Shown in pieces: positions 17,054 through 25,887 of a stretch of DNA of 64,000 nt. The stretch's first letter is position 1. Each line of letters begins with the position of its first letter. The notes under the pieces were generated by a model that saw nothing but the letters and a program-made list of their open reading frames with translations, had not been told where the DNA came from and ran no database searches. The position numbers were made by a program, and so were the translations under genes. Source of the DNA: Gilichinskyi gelida (GTDB taxonomy: Bacteria; Acidobacteriota; Thermoanaerobaculia; Gp7-AA8); assembly GCA_038040385.1 (NCBI GenBank), contig JBBPII010000005.1, positions 248,001-312,000 on the forward strand, read 5' to 3'.

Positions 17054-17649
17054 GACGCCTGCGCGTCGACGGCGAGCCGGACGATGAGGCGATCGCCGAC
17101 ATCGCCGCCGTGCTCCTCGGCGGCGGCGTCGCGCTGCTGCCCACCGACACGATCTACGGCCTGCACGCCGTCGCCGGCGACGACGCTGCGGTCGCACGCG
17201 TGGCGAAGCTCAAGGGACGCGGCGACGGGAAGCCTTTCGTGGTCATCGCCGCCTCGGCCGGACAGCTCCGCGAATTCGGAGCCTACGTCCCCGAGGCGCT
17301 CGAGAGCCTGTGGCCCGCTCCGCTGACGGCGATCCTGAGGCGCGGAGAGGGAACTCTCGCCGCGCGCGTGCCCGAACTGCCGTGGCTGCGCAGACTCCTG
17401 GAGCAGAGCGGGCCGCTGGTGTCGACGAGCGCGAACCGTTCGGGAAAGCCGCCGATTTCTTCGATCGATGAGCTGGAAAACCAAGTGGCGGAAGGCGTCG
17501 ACTTCGCGCTCGACGCCGGGTTGGTAGAGGGGGAACCTTCTACCATTGTGGACTTTACCGGTGAGCCGCCGCAGATCCTGAGGGAAGGCGACCCACACTT
17601 TGCACAGAATCTGCGGAAAACGCTGCGGATTTCCCTGTGCAAAACGTGA
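17050..17649 (+). CDS. TsaC/Sua5/YciO-family threonylcarbamoyl-AMP synthase-like protein
   Basis: YrdC-domain protein, 199 residues. Characteristic segments: LLPTDTIYGLHA (about 29-40), LKGRGDGKPFVV (K-R of the nucleotide-binding site, about 54-65), and VSTSANRSGKPP (about 130-141). The first enzyme of the tRNA t6A pathway has this fold; YciO-type paralogues are alternatives and no other tsa gene is adjacent. ATG at 17050 overlaps the recN stop. The extreme C-terminus overlaps an inverted repeat TTTGCACAG/CTGTGCAAA (17599-17607/17635-17643). Confidence 0.85.
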   Translation: MRRLRVDGEPDDEAIADIAAVLLGGGVALLPTDTIYGLHAVAGDDAAVARVAKLKGRGDGKPFVVIAASAGQLREFGAYVPEALESLWPAPLTAILRRGEGTLAARVPELPWLRRLLEQSGPLVSTSANRSGKPPISSIDELENQVAEGVDFALDAGLVEGEPSTIVDFTGEPPQILREGDPHFAQNLRKTLRISLCKT

Positions 17650-18030
17650 AAAGGCGCAAAAAACCTGCGCTCCCGACCACTTTGCACAACGCGTTGGGCG
17701 AAATGGCCTAACTGTTTATCAAGTTGACACTTAGGTCCGACAGGCGCATCCGTGCACTCCTCTTTGTGCACCTCGGACAGGCGCCGTTTGAACTTTCCAC
17801 AAAGAATTTTTCACCACGCGGTCCGGCGAGGGCGATTGGACGCCGCTAAAAAGCGCAAAACACGATAGTTACGGAACGGTGTCCGTCGGAGGTTGGGAAT
17901 CGTCGTGACCTCTATTTGTCGGCGACGCAAAAGCGAGCCTTAAAAAACACAGTGGTTCACCTTGTGATCGGCGAAACGACGCATCAAGCGCACCGCCGCG
18001 AACATCGTGTATGGTGTTCCCCCAGGCTAG
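17650..18030. other. Gene-free intergenic region with short repeated motifs
   Basis: The only gene-free stretch over 300 bp, visibly richer in A+T than its surroundings. It holds a third copy of TTTGCACA at 17681 (the first two form an inverted pair in the end of the preceding gene), two direct GACAGGCGC copies about 36 bp apart (near 17740 and 17776), two GTGCAC sites between them (17752-17757 and 17766-17771) and runs such as AAAGCGCAAAA. A TTGACA at 17724 has no acceptable -10 partner. No ORF or tRNA is seen. A protein-binding or replication-type region is possible but unproven. Confidence 0.5.
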
Positions 18031-18357
18031 ATGCAGCTCACCGTAGAAGTAGTCGCCACCGGGGATGGTCCTGCGGCCGGTTCGCCGGTCATCGTGCAGA
18101 TCCGCGATGCGGCGCTGCAGGACGCCGCCGCGACCACGGTTGCCGAAGCGCGAACGCGCTCGCGGGCAGCTCGGCAGGGCGAGCCGCTAGCGCGCGTAGA
18201 GCTGTCGTATACGCAGGCGGGCGAACATCCATTCGTGTGGGTGCACGTCGACGTCGACAACAGCGGTGACGTCAGCGCCGGCGATTACCTGACGATGCAG
18301 TCGTATCCCGTCCGCGGCGAGACGACAATGCGTGTCGAAGTCAGGCTCGTGCAGTGA
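18031..18357 (+). CDS. Small YbaY-like beta-sandwich protein
   Basis: 108-residue protein, no signal peptide. The alternation QLTVEVVATGDGPAAGSPVIVQIRDAAL...VELSYTQAGEHPFVWVHVDVDNSGDVSAGDYLTMQSYPV resembles the YbaY/YscW-type domain that in other bacteria occurs as an outer-membrane lipoprotein; here it would be cytoplasmic. Function unknown. It converges on the ATP-grasp gene with a 17-nt overlap of the 3' ends. Assignment is by pattern only. Confidence 0.55.
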   Translation: MQLTVEVVATGDGPAAGSPVIVQIRDAALQDAAATTVAEARTRSRAARQGEPLARVELSYTQAGEHPFVWVHVDVDNSGDVSAGDYLTMQSYPVRGETTMRVEVRLVQ

Positions 18358-19303
18358 CGTTCCGTCCTCGCGGCGCGACGAGCCAGTCTGCCACGGCCTG
18401 GGTGATCGGTTGGCCCGTGCGTTCCTCGATGAACAAGAACTCGCCGCCGGTGTTGATCTCCAGAAAGACGTAGTCGCCGTCCGGCGTGAGCCGGAAATCC
18501 GCGGCGCCGTACACGAGCCGCAGTCGCTGCATCATCGCCAGCAGGCGTTCCGCGATCTCCGCCGGGAGCTCGGAGGCTTCGGTGTGCGCCTGACCGAGGC
18601 TCATGCGGAAGTCGACTTCGTAATCGGTGCCCCGCGAGTCGATGGTCGCGGGGAAGATGCGGTCGTTCACCACCGTCACGCGCACGTCCGCAACCGCGGG
18701 AATGTACTCCTGAAAGATTACGGGCGCGAGGCGTACCTGATCGAGGATGTCCAGCTCCTCTTTCCGGACCAGCCGCGTCTCGCGCCAGACCGCATGAGTA
18801 CACGAGAAGGTCTTGAAGATCGTCTTGCCGAGGCCGTTTGCGTCGATGAACCGTCGCGCCGCCTCGGGATCGTTCGTGACCAGCGTCCGCGGGATGCGCA
18901 ACCCGACTTCGGAAGCGATGCGCAGTTGAAAAGCCTTCCGTCCCGCGACCTCATCGAGCGCCGGAGGATTCATCCAGGGCACGTCCAGTAGCTGCCACAG
19001 ACCGTTCAGCGCTTCCTGCCACTCCTGATACGTGAACTGAAAGACCTGCTGATCGGACACGGCGCCGAGGTTGGGACTCTGCGGGCGCCTCCACCACGCG
19101 GATCGGGTATGGCCGAGATCGAGCGGCCCGTGGCCGTTCGTATAGAGGATTTGCGGCCGCGCCGCCGAGTCGTAGTCGAACGTCAGCGCGGCCCGCTCCG
19201 GCAAGTCCGCCAGATTCAGAAGCAGCGTCTCGTGACCCGCACGCCGTAACACGTCGAGGACGCGTACGGCGTGCGGGTCATCGGGATGAGAGACAGCGAT
19301 GAT
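18341..19303 (-). CDS. ATP-grasp ligase, MvdD/RimK-like
   Basis: About 320-residue ATP-grasp enzyme that would couple carboxylates to amines or hydroxyls. N-terminal domain with VSHPDDPHAVRVLDVLRRAGHE and NGHGPLDLGHTRSAWWRRPQ; the WWRRP element is typical of the MvdC/MvdD (microviridin, graspetide) group. ATP-grasp core: RKAFQLRIASEVGLRIPRTLVTNDP, KTIFKTFS, VIFQEYI and the metal-binding DFRLTPDGDYVFLEINTGGEFLFIE (Asp, Glu, Asn). GTG start is used, at about 19304-19306, only 9 nt after the astacin-like gene stop, so the two are co-transcribed. Likely modifies a peptide or the neighbouring protein (inference). Confidence 0.8.
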   Translation of the reverse strand: MIAVSHPDDPHAVRVLDVLRRAGHETLLLNLADLPERAALTFDYDSAARPQILYTNGHGPLDLGHTRSAWWRRPQSPNLGAVSDQQVFQFTYQEWQEALNGLWQLLDVPWMNPPALDEVAGRKAFQLRIASEVGLRIPRTLVTNDPEAARRFIDANGLGKTIFKTFSCTHAVWRETRLVRKEELDILDQVRLAPVIFQEYIPAVADVRVTVVNDRIFPATIDSRGTDYEVDFRMSLGQAHTEASELPAEIAERLLAMMQRLRLVYGAADFRLTPDGDYVFLEINTGGEFLFIEERTGQPITQAVADWLVAPRGRNVTARA

Positions 19304-19315
19304 CACGGCCGGCCC

Positions 19316-20626
19316 TCATCCCTGCGGGTCGTGCTCGTCGAGCAACTGGCTCAGCAGCGCTCGCGTCTGATCGTACTGTTGCTGCAGCGAGGTCACCGTC
19401 GCCTGCGCCTGGACGAGCGCATCGGCCAGTGCCTGCAGGTCGGCATCGAGCTGCGCCGCCTGATCCGCCGCCGCGGATGCGGCTGCCGGGTCGGCGCCCG
19501 GAGCCTGATGAGGCGCGCCGACGGCGAATGGAACGGCGCCACGGCCGGCTGCCGGGTTGACGAGAGGCCCGATGCCGGGGAACACCTGATCGCGCTTCAC
19601 CGGATCGCCGGGCTTGATCGGATCGAGGCGCTTGATCGGATCGAGCGCCACTTCCTTCACCCGATCCTTGATCGCCTCTTTGAGCGTGTCGAGGACGATC
19701 TCTTTGCGCGTGTCGACGCGGATGTCCTTGATGCGCTCCTTGATGGTGTCGCTGATGCCGTCCTTGAGCACGTCTTTGACCGTCTCCTTGATCGTTACGC
19801 CGCCGCCGGGGCAGAGCGATCTGGCCGCCGCGATGTCACCGGGGCTGAGCCCGTTGCGCTGCCCGATGACGGCAGACGGGGGATTCGTCGGCACGATGGT
19901 ATCCAGACCGTTCCGCGAGAAGGCAGTGCGCGGGTAGTGCATGATCGAGCCGTAGTCGTACGCCCCGATGTCGTCTCCGTCCGAGATGTGCTGGTTGAAG
20001 TTGTGCTCCAGGCCAGACTGGATGTTCGCGAAATTGATCCTGACGAAGGAGTCACGATCCTGGCGGCTCTGCTCGTGCCAGAGACCGACCACGTGTCCGA
20101 TCTCGTGGATCGTGCTGCCCATCGTGCAACCGGGCGCGAGATTGACGAACTGCTGGCCGCCCTGGCGGCCCACCATCGACGAGCACCCGGTGGAGGGGCG
20201 GAACGTGATGAAGTCCGTCTCCGTGGTTCTGGGGGGGAAACGGAAGTTCGTGTTCGCTTCCCAGTGCGCAATCGCGCCCGTCACGCGCGCCTGATTCGGA
20301 AGTGCCGGGTCGATCGTGAACGGGATCCGGCAGTTGGGCCATCGGAACTGCGTCCCCGTGATGCCGACACCCTCGGTGAACCGGCCGCTCTGGAGGTCCG
20401 CGGTCGCTTGCTCGACGAGTTGAGCAGGGCCGAGGATGATGTCACCCTCGACGATCGCCTCTCCGTCGACGACGGAATACTGCACGGGCTTGATTCCGGA
20501 TTGAAACTGGACTAACGCGGTCCCCACGTCGGAGCTCGAGCGAAATTCTCCCTGGCCGACGCCCGGCTTTTCGTCTCCGCCGTCACCTGCACCGCGCTTA
20601 CGGCGACTGCTATCTTTTGTTGCCAT
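19316..20626 (-). CDS. Astacin-like (M12A) metalloprotease with acidic/basic C-terminal repeats
   Basis: 436 residues; the ATG at 20626 has a perfect AAGGAGG Shine-Dalgarno. Zinc site HEIGHVVGLWHEQSR (about residues 173-187) and Met-turn SIMHYP (about 227) define the astacin family of secreted endopeptidases. No signal peptide: the N-terminus is hydrophilic (SSRRKRGAGDGGDEKPG). After the catalytic domain come octad-like repeats rich in Lys/Thr and Asp/Glu (about 275-350: TIKETVKD, TIKERIKD, DTLKEAIKD, LDPIKRLDPIKPGD), then an Ala/Gln coiled tail. It precedes the ATP-grasp gene, and the repeats look like potential ligase substrates. Confidence 0.85.
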   Translation of the reverse strand: MATKDSSRRKRGAGDGGDEKPGVGQGEFRSSSDVGTALVQFQSGIKPVQYSVVDGEAIVEGDIILGPAQLVEQATADLQSGRFTEGVGITGTQFRWPNCRIPFTIDPALPNQARVTGAIAHWEANTNFRFPPRTTETDFITFRPSTGCSSMVGRQGGQQFVNLAPGCTMGSTIHEIGHVVGLWHEQSRQDRDSFVRINFANIQSGLEHNFNQHISDGDDIGAYDYGSIMHYPRTAFSRNGLDTIVPTNPPSAVIGQRNGLSPGDIAAARSLCPGGGVTIKETVKDVLKDGISDTIKERIKDIRVDTRKEIVLDTLKEAIKDRVKEVALDPIKRLDPIKPGDPVKRDQVFPGIGPLVNPAAGRGAVPFAVGAPHQAPGADPAAASAAADQAAQLDADLQALADALVQAQATVTSLQQQYDQTRALLSQLLDEHDPQG

Positions 20627-20812
20627 AGACACCTCCTTTTCCTTTTGGACGGACACCCGGACTGATTTCCGAACTAACTCCCATAATTACGACCTGCAAG
20701 CGAGGGGCATCCTGAAGGACACCCTCTCTGACTGAGTGACGCGAAGGAGGATTTCGTTACAAAATCTTCAGCGTGCCGAGAGCGCGGCGCACACGCCGCG
20801 TGCGCCGCTGTC

Positions 20813-22201
20813 CTAGGCCCGACCGAAAACCCGCACTGCCAGCGTGGCGAGCCCAAGGAACGAGAAGAAGCCGCTGACGTCGGTAAAGGTGGTCACGAAG
20901 ATCGACGACCCGATGGCCGGATCGAAGCCGAGCCGCTCCAGCGCCAGCGGCACCAGGCCGCCGGCCAGGCCGGCAATGACCATGTTGAACGTCATGGCCG
21001 TGAGCAGGATGGTGGCGATGATCCAGTCGCCCGTCCACAATCCGACGACGAGCATGGCCAGTACGCCGTTCGCCAGGCCGTTTCCGAAGCCGACCAGCAC
21101 CTGCTTCATCACCGGACGCCACCTCGTCGACCAGTCGACCTCGCCGAGGGCCAGACCGCGCACGAAGACCGTGAGCGTCTGCGTCCCCGCGTTCCCGCCC
21201 ATCCCTGCCACGATCGGCATGAAGACGGCCAGCGCCGCCCACTTCTCGATCGTCCCCTGGAACAGCCGCACCACCGACGCGGCGAGGAAGGCCGTCGCCA
21301 GGTTGATGGCCAGCCATGGGAAGCGCATGCGGAACGACTGCCCCGCGGAGGTGGTCACGCGCTCCTCGGCCGCGACGCCGGCGAGGTGCAGCAGGTCCTC
21401 TTCGGCCTGCTCCTGAATGACGTCGATGACGTCGTCCACGGTCACCACGCCGAGCAGCCGGTTTTGCAGGTCGACGACGGGGACCGACAGGAGATCGTAT
21501 TTGGAGACGATCTGCGCGACCTCTTCCGGCGCGGCGTCGACCTGCACCCGCACCACGCTCTGCACCATGACGTCGCGGAGATGCGCCGTCGGATCGGCCA
21601 GGATCAGGCTGCGCAGTGAGAGGACGCCGGTGAGATGTCCCTCGCTGTCGATGCAGTAAACGTAGAAGAACGAATCCTTTCGCGGATATTGCCGGATGGA
21701 CTCGATGGCCTCAGCCACGGTCATGTCCTCGTCGAGCGCGAGGTAGTTCGTGGTCATCAGCGAGCCGGCGGTTTCCTCTTCCCCTTCGAGCAGCGACTCG
21801 AGCTTCGCGCTCTGCGCCGCGCCGAGGAGGACCAGCACGCGCTGGCGCCGCTCTTCGTCGAGGGCGTCGAGGAGGTCGGCGGCATCGTCGGGGGCCGAGG
21901 AGTTGCAGATGGCGACGAGCGTCGCGTCGTCGAGATGCTCGAGGAGGTCGTGCAGGTCGGCGTCGTCGAGCTCGAGGAGCGCCCGCGCCGCCTTCCCCGA
22001 TTCGATCAGCAGGGAGAGAACGCGATTGCGGTCCTCGTCGATGAGCAGCGGCAGCGCCGGCGCCAGATCGGCCGGCATGGTCTTGTCGATGACTTTCCGC
22101 AATTGCGGGTACGCGCCGTGACGCAGCAGCTTGGTCAGGAGCTGCTGGTACGACCGTGCGTTGGCGGTCGGCGCGGGCGGCGGCGCGGCGGTGCGAGGCA
22201 C
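20813..22201 (-). CDS. mgtE: Magnesium transporter MgtE
   Basis: Inner-membrane Mg2+ channel. N-terminal superhelical domain (LRHGAYPQLRKVIDKTMPADLAPALPLLIDEDRNRVLSLL), two CBS domains (GSLMTTNYLALDEDMTVAEAI...; DVMVQSVVRVQVDAAPEEVAQIVSKYDLLSVPVVD) and a five-helix membrane domain with PIVAGMGGNAGTQTLTVFVRGLALGEV, the ion-selective MgtE signature. Start is uncertain: GTG at 22201 (VPRTAAPP) avoids overlap with the divergent hemQ, whereas an ATG at 22267 would overlap it by 24 nt. 462 residues from the GTG, usual for MgtE. Confidence 0.93.
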   Translation of the reverse strand: MPRTAAPPPAPTANARSYQQLLTKLLRHGAYPQLRKVIDKTMPADLAPALPLLIDEDRNRVLSLLIESGKAARALLELDDADLHDLLEHLDDATLVAICNSSAPDDAADLLDALDEERRQRVLVLLGAAQSAKLESLLEGEEETAGSLMTTNYLALDEDMTVAEAIESIRQYPRKDSFFYVYCIDSEGHLTGVLSLRSLILADPTAHLRDVMVQSVVRVQVDAAPEEVAQIVSKYDLLSVPVVDLQNRLLGVVTVDDVIDVIQEQAEEDLLHLAGVAAEERVTTSAGQSFRMRFPWLAINLATAFLAASVVRLFQGTIEKWAALAVFMPIVAGMGGNAGTQTLTVFVRGLALGEVDWSTRWRPVMKQVLVGFGNGLANGVLAMLVVGLWTGDWIIATILLTAMTFNMVIAGLAGGLVPLALERLGFDPAIGSSIFVTTFTDVSGFFSFLGLATLAVRVFGRA

Positions 22202-22243
22202 GAAGGCATCGTAGCCGATGCGCGCGCTACAATCGCGCCCATC

Positions 22244-22981
22244 ATGACCGCCACCATCGAGCCCCAATCGCAGCCGGCGCGCACGGACGCCGTGGCGACG
22301 CAGCGCCAGTTCGTCAACTTCATGTTCTTCAAGGCCGACCGCGCGCTGCGGCGCGAATCAGCCGAGATGAAGCAGGAGGCGAAACGCGAATTCGCGCAGA
22401 TCGTCCAGCGCTACACCGGGCCGATGATGCTCTTCCCCTACTCCACCGTCGGACTCAAGTCGACCGTCGACTTCATGCTCTGGCGCATCGGCTACGACCT
22501 CGATCCCTTCCAGCAGATGGCCGCCGACATCAACAAATCGATCCTCGGCCGCTACCTCGATGTCCCGGCGTCGTACTTCTCGATGACCAAGCACTCGCAG
22601 TACGTCGACGAGCACGTGCACGAGGGGCAGGAAGGGCGGCGGCTGCGCATCGTCCCCGGCAAGCGCCCGTTCCTCTTCGTCTACCCGTTCGTGAAGACGC
22701 GCGACTGGTACCTGCTGCCGATGGCCGAACGGCAGCGCATCATGAACGAGCACATCGCCATCGGGCACAAGTACCCGCGAGTGAAGATCAACACCACGTA
22801 TTCGTTCGGACTGGACGATCAGGACTTCGTAGTGGCCTTCGAGGCGGAGTCGCCGGCGGAGTTCCTCGATCTGGTGCAGGACCTTCGCGAGACGGAGTCG
22901 TCGAAATACACCGCGCGCGACACCCCGATGTACACCTGCCGGCGGGCTACGATCGAGGAGATTCTCGACTCGCTAGCGTAG
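22244..22981 (+). CDS. hemQ: Chlorite dismutase-family protein, coproheme decarboxylase HemQ
   Basis: 245 residues of the chlorite-dismutase/HemQ fold. The stretch MNEHIAIGHKYPRVKINTTYSFGLDDQDFVVAFE (about 166-200, with the proximal His) and YFSMTKHSQYVDEHVHEGQEG (about 107-128) match the heme-binding regions of HemQ, which converts coproheme to protoheme in Gram-positive-type heme synthesis also found in Acidobacteriota. True chlorite dismutase carries a distal Arg not evident here, so HemQ is preferred. Divergent from mgtE; its 3' end overlaps the MFS gene by 35 nt. Confidence 0.85.
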   Translation: MTATIEPQSQPARTDAVATQRQFVNFMFFKADRALRRESAEMKQEAKREFAQIVQRYTGPMMLFPYSTVGLKSTVDFMLWRIGYDLDPFQQMAADINKSILGRYLDVPASYFSMTKHSQYVDEHVHEGQEGRRLRIVPGKRPFLFVYPFVKTRDWYLLPMAERQRIMNEHIAIGHKYPRVKINTTYSFGLDDQDFVVAFEAESPAEFLDLVQDLRETESSKYTARDTPMYTCRRATIEEILDSLA

Positions 22982-24149
22982 TGATCACCGCCACGGCGAT
23001 CAATCCCCCGCCCATCGCCAGTAGCGCCGGCGCCAGGCCGTGGTGCTCCGCAATCACGCCCGCCAGGAGGTTGCCGAACGGCAGGAAGGCGAAGAAGGCA
23101 AAGGTGTACATCGACAGCACGCGGCCGCGCATGGCGTCGGGGATGCGCTGCTGGATCGATGTATTGCAGAGCGCGACGCCGACGACCATCGCCGCGCCGC
23201 ACACCGCGAGCAGGACGACGACCGCGACGTGCGCGCGGACGAACGCCAGCGCGCCAAGGCCGGCGCCGAGCACGATGAGCGAGACCAGGATCGACGGCAT
23301 CATCTTGCGCGGCGACGGCGTGAACATCGACAGCGCCGCCGATCCGGCCAGCGCTCCCGCGCCGATGCCGCCCATCAGCACGCCGAGGCCGTGGGCGTCG
23401 TCGTGCCCGTAGAGCGCGCGCGCCACCATCGGCATGATCGTCACGTACGGATAGCCGAACAGGCTCGCCGCGGCGACGATCGTCAGCATCAGCAGAACCA
23501 CGCGATCGGCGCGCACGTAGCGGAATCCCTCCGCCAGCCGCGCCCACAGACGCGCCGTCGATTCGGGCGGCCGCTGGCGCCTGGTCACCCGCCCCAGCAC
23601 CCAGATCAGCGGCAGGAACGAGACGGCGTTGAAGAGGAAGCACCAGAAGCTTCCCCATGCGGAGAGGGTCAGGCCGGCCAGCAGCGGCCCGATGACGCGC
23701 GAGAGGTTGAATTGCAGCGAGTTCATGGCTACGGCGTTGGGCAGGCGCGAGCGGTCGTCGAGGAGGTCGACGACCATGGCCTGGTACGCCGGCGCGGAAA
23801 ACGAGATGGCCACGCCGACCACCAGCGAGGCCAGGATGATCTGCCAGACGCCGATGTGCCCGGTACGGATGGCCACGGCGAGAAAGAGCGCCGACAGCGC
23901 CTGCGCCCACTGCGAGGCGCTCACCACACGCCGACGGTCGAAGTGATCGGCGACCACCCCGCCCGGCAGCATTAGGAAGAGTGACGGAATGGAGCTGGTG
24001 AAGCCGACGAATCCGAGGAGGAAGGGGGAGTCGGTGAGGCGATAGACAAGCCATCCCTGCGCGATGGCTTGCATCCACGAGCCGATGTTGGAGATGAATT
24101 GCGTGGTCCAGAAGCGGCGGTAGTCTTTTTCTTGGAAGGCCTCGAACAT
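22947..24149 (-). CDS. MFS transporter, DHA3/EntS-like exporter
   Basis: 400 residues, about twelve membrane helices. N-terminal FQEKDYRRFWTTQFISNIGSWMQAIAQGWLVYRLTDSPFLLG and the loop GGVVADHFDRRRVV are typical of the DHA3 drug/siderophore exporter group (EntS-like). Substrate cannot be told from sequence. Convergent with hemQ with overlapping 3' ends (22947-22981). Upstream lies a GTCATTCC-type palindrome. Confidence 0.9.
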   Translation of the reverse strand: MFEAFQEKDYRRFWTTQFISNIGSWMQAIAQGWLVYRLTDSPFLLGFVGFTSSIPSLFLMLPGGVVADHFDRRRVVSASQWAQALSALFLAVAIRTGHIGVWQIILASLVVGVAISFSAPAYQAMVVDLLDDRSRLPNAVAMNSLQFNLSRVIGPLLAGLTLSAWGSFWCFLFNAVSFLPLIWVLGRVTRRQRPPESTARLWARLAEGFRYVRADRVVLLMLTIVAAASLFGYPYVTIMPMVARALYGHDDAHGLGVLMGGIGAGALAGSAALSMFTPSPRKMMPSILVSLIVLGAGLGALAFVRAHVAVVVLLAVCGAAMVVGVALCNTSIQQRIPDAMRGRVLSMYTFAFFAFLPFGNLLAGVIAEHHGLAPALLAMGGGLIAVAVITTLASRESPRS

Positions 24150-24164
24150 TCAACGTCCGATCGT

Positions 24165-24270
24165 GTCATTCCGAGCGTAGCGAGGAATCGGTGTTGGAAG
24201 GGCGGCGCACAGAACGTCATCTTACGCACCAACCCACCCACACCGATCCCTCGCTCACGCTCGGGATGAC
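24165..24270. repeat. GTCATCC-type palindrome with extended stem
   Basis: GTCATTCCGAGCGTAGCGAG at the left pairs with CTCGCTCACGCTCGGGATGAC at the right; the inner CGGTGTTGG/CCCACACCG extends the stem. It lies in the gap between the MFS gene start and the phosphatase gene stop. Same family as the element in the first pseudopilin gene. Confidence 0.88.
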
Positions 24271-24333
24271 ACGAAACTTGTTCGTCGCTCGCTCTGCGCC
24301 CATAGGCGCCAGATCCTGAGGCGCTCCCGCGCC

Positions 24334-25872
24334 TCAGGATAAACGGCGAACCACCACGATCGTCTTATCGTCCGTCGCCTTCGCCCCCCGCTCGAACGCG
24401 GTGACGGCCCCCAGCATGCGCGCCGGGATCTGCTGCGCGTCGGTGTCGCGCTGCGCGGCGACGAGATCGCGGAGGCGGTCCATGCCGAACTCGTCGTCGT
24501 CGGGGTCGGCGGCTTCGTTGAGGCCGTCGGTGTAGAGAACGAGCGTCGATCCCTGCGGCAGAATGACGCTTCCCTCTTCGTAGCTGCACTCCGCGAAGAT
24601 GCCGATCGGCCTGCCGGTCGCCGCGAGCTCGGTCAGTCCGTCGGGCGACACCACGAATACTGGGTTGTGGCCTGCATTCACGTAGCGCAGCACGCCGGTA
24701 GACGGCGTGTAGCGGCCGAAGAAGAATGTCACGTACTTGCGCGCGCGCGTGTTGCGATAGATGAGCGCGTTCAGGCGGCGAACGAGCTGCGGCAGATCGT
24801 CCTCGATCGGCGCGGCGACGCGCAGGGCCGCCTGTAGGCTGGACATGATCAGCGCCGCCGCCACGCCTTTGCCGGAGACGTCGCCGATGGCCAGCCCGAG
24901 GTCGCCGTTGGGGAGCTCGATGAAGTCGTAGTAGTCGCCGCCGACCTCGTAGCACGGCAGGCTGAAGGCGGCCAGTTCGGTGCCGGCCAGGTCGCAGGGG
25001 GGGGTCGGGAACAGCCGGCCCTGGATCTCGCGCCCGAGCGCCAGCTCCTGCTCCATCCGCTGCTTCTCGAGCAGCTCGAGGTGCAGCGTGGCGTTCTCCA
25101 TGGCGATGGCCATGTGGTCGGAGATGCCGTTGAGGAAGTCGAGGTCGCGGACGCCGAATGCGCCGTTGGTCTTGTTCAGCAGTTGCAGCACGCCGACCAC
25201 CCGCTGCCCGCGGTTCTTGATCGGCACGCACAACATGGAGCGGGTGCGGTAGCCGGTCTTCTGGTCGTGCGCGCGGTCGAAGCGCGGATCGTCGTAGGCG
25301 TTGTGAAGGATGACCGGCTCGCCGGTTTCGGCCACTGTGCCGGCCAGGCCCTTGCCGATCGGCAGGCGGATCTCGCTGGAGAGCTCGCCGGCGATCTTGG
25401 TCCAGATCTCTTTCTTCTGCTCGTCGACGAAGTAGAGCGTGCCGCGCTCGACGTGCAGCTCCTGCCGCGCCACGGTGAGGATGGAGGCGAAGAGGCGGTC
25501 GGCGTCGATGGAGGAGTTGATCAGCTTCGACGCCTCGACCAGCTTGCGCAGGCGGTCCATCTCGTCGCGGTCGGCGACCGTGGAGACCACGCGGCGGATG
25601 GATGGCGTCGCGCCGCCGCTCCACTGCACGCCGCTGGTGAAGGCGTGACCCTTCTTCTCGGAGTGAACGACGGTGCAGTCGACGACCACCTCGTCGCCGT
25701 CCCACTCGAAGCGCAATTTGTGCGGCCCGCCGACGAACAGCGGCTCGTCGTGCTCGATGCGCGTGCCGTGCTCGCCGATGTCGAGCAGGCGCACATGGCG
25801 ATCCTGTACCCGTCCCGTGACCGGGGGCGTGAGGAGCAGGCGCTCGACGCGGCGGCGTTCCTGTTCGAACAT
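24334..25872 (-). CDS. PilZ-like/GAF/SpoIIE protein serine phosphatase
   Basis: 512 residues from the ATG at 25872 (MFEQERRRVER). N-terminal PilZ-like domain (about 1-100; RVQDRHVRLLDIGEHGTRIE), GAF domain (about 120-275; ERGTLYFVDEQKKEIWTKIAGEL, LCVPIKNRGQRVVGVLQLLNK), a short linker helix, then a SpoIIE/PP2C catalytic domain (about 300-510) with GGDYYDFIELPNGDLGLAIGDVSGKGVAAAL, VNAGHNPVFVV and TLVLYTDGLNEA. Such RsbU-type phosphatases act on anti-sigma-factor antagonists in response to small ligands. An in-frame extension upstream is repeat-derived and was not taken. Confidence 0.9.
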   Translation of the reverse strand: MFEQERRRVERLLLTPPVTGRVQDRHVRLLDIGEHGTRIEHDEPLFVGGPHKLRFEWDGDEVVVDCTVVHSEKKGHAFTSGVQWSGGATPSIRRVVSTVADRDEMDRLRKLVEASKLINSSIDADRLFASILTVARQELHVERGTLYFVDEQKKEIWTKIAGELSSEIRLPIGKGLAGTVAETGEPVILHNAYDDPRFDRAHDQKTGYRTRSMLCVPIKNRGQRVVGVLQLLNKTNGAFGVRDLDFLNGISDHMAIAMENATLHLELLEKQRMEQELALGREIQGRLFPTPPCDLAGTELAAFSLPCYEVGGDYYDFIELPNGDLGLAIGDVSGKGVAAALIMSSLQAALRVAAPIEDDLPQLVRRLNALIYRNTRARKYVTFFFGRYTPSTGVLRYVNAGHNPVFVVSPDGLTELAATGRPIGIFAECSYEEGSVILPQGSTLVLYTDGLNEAADPDDDEFGMDRLRDLVAAQRDTDAQQIPARMLGAVTAFERGAKATDDKTIVVVRRLS

Positions 25873-25887
25873 GCGGAGGCGGGATTT

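Noticed and set aside
17724..17760. Promoter with TTGACA at 17724
   Set aside because: No acceptable -10 hexamer at 16-19 nt spacing and no gene start at a sensible distance.
17650..18030. Replication origin
   Set aside because: No cluster of good DnaA boxes (TTATCCACA), no dnaA, dnaN, parAB or rpmH nearby.
20674..20856. Short open frame upstream of mgtE and the astacin gene
   Set aside because: Overlaps the mgtE end, has no Shine-Dalgarno and no recognisable content.
22244..22981. True chlorite dismutase (perchlorate respiration)
   Set aside because: Context lacks perchlorate genes and the sequence fits the HemQ branch better.
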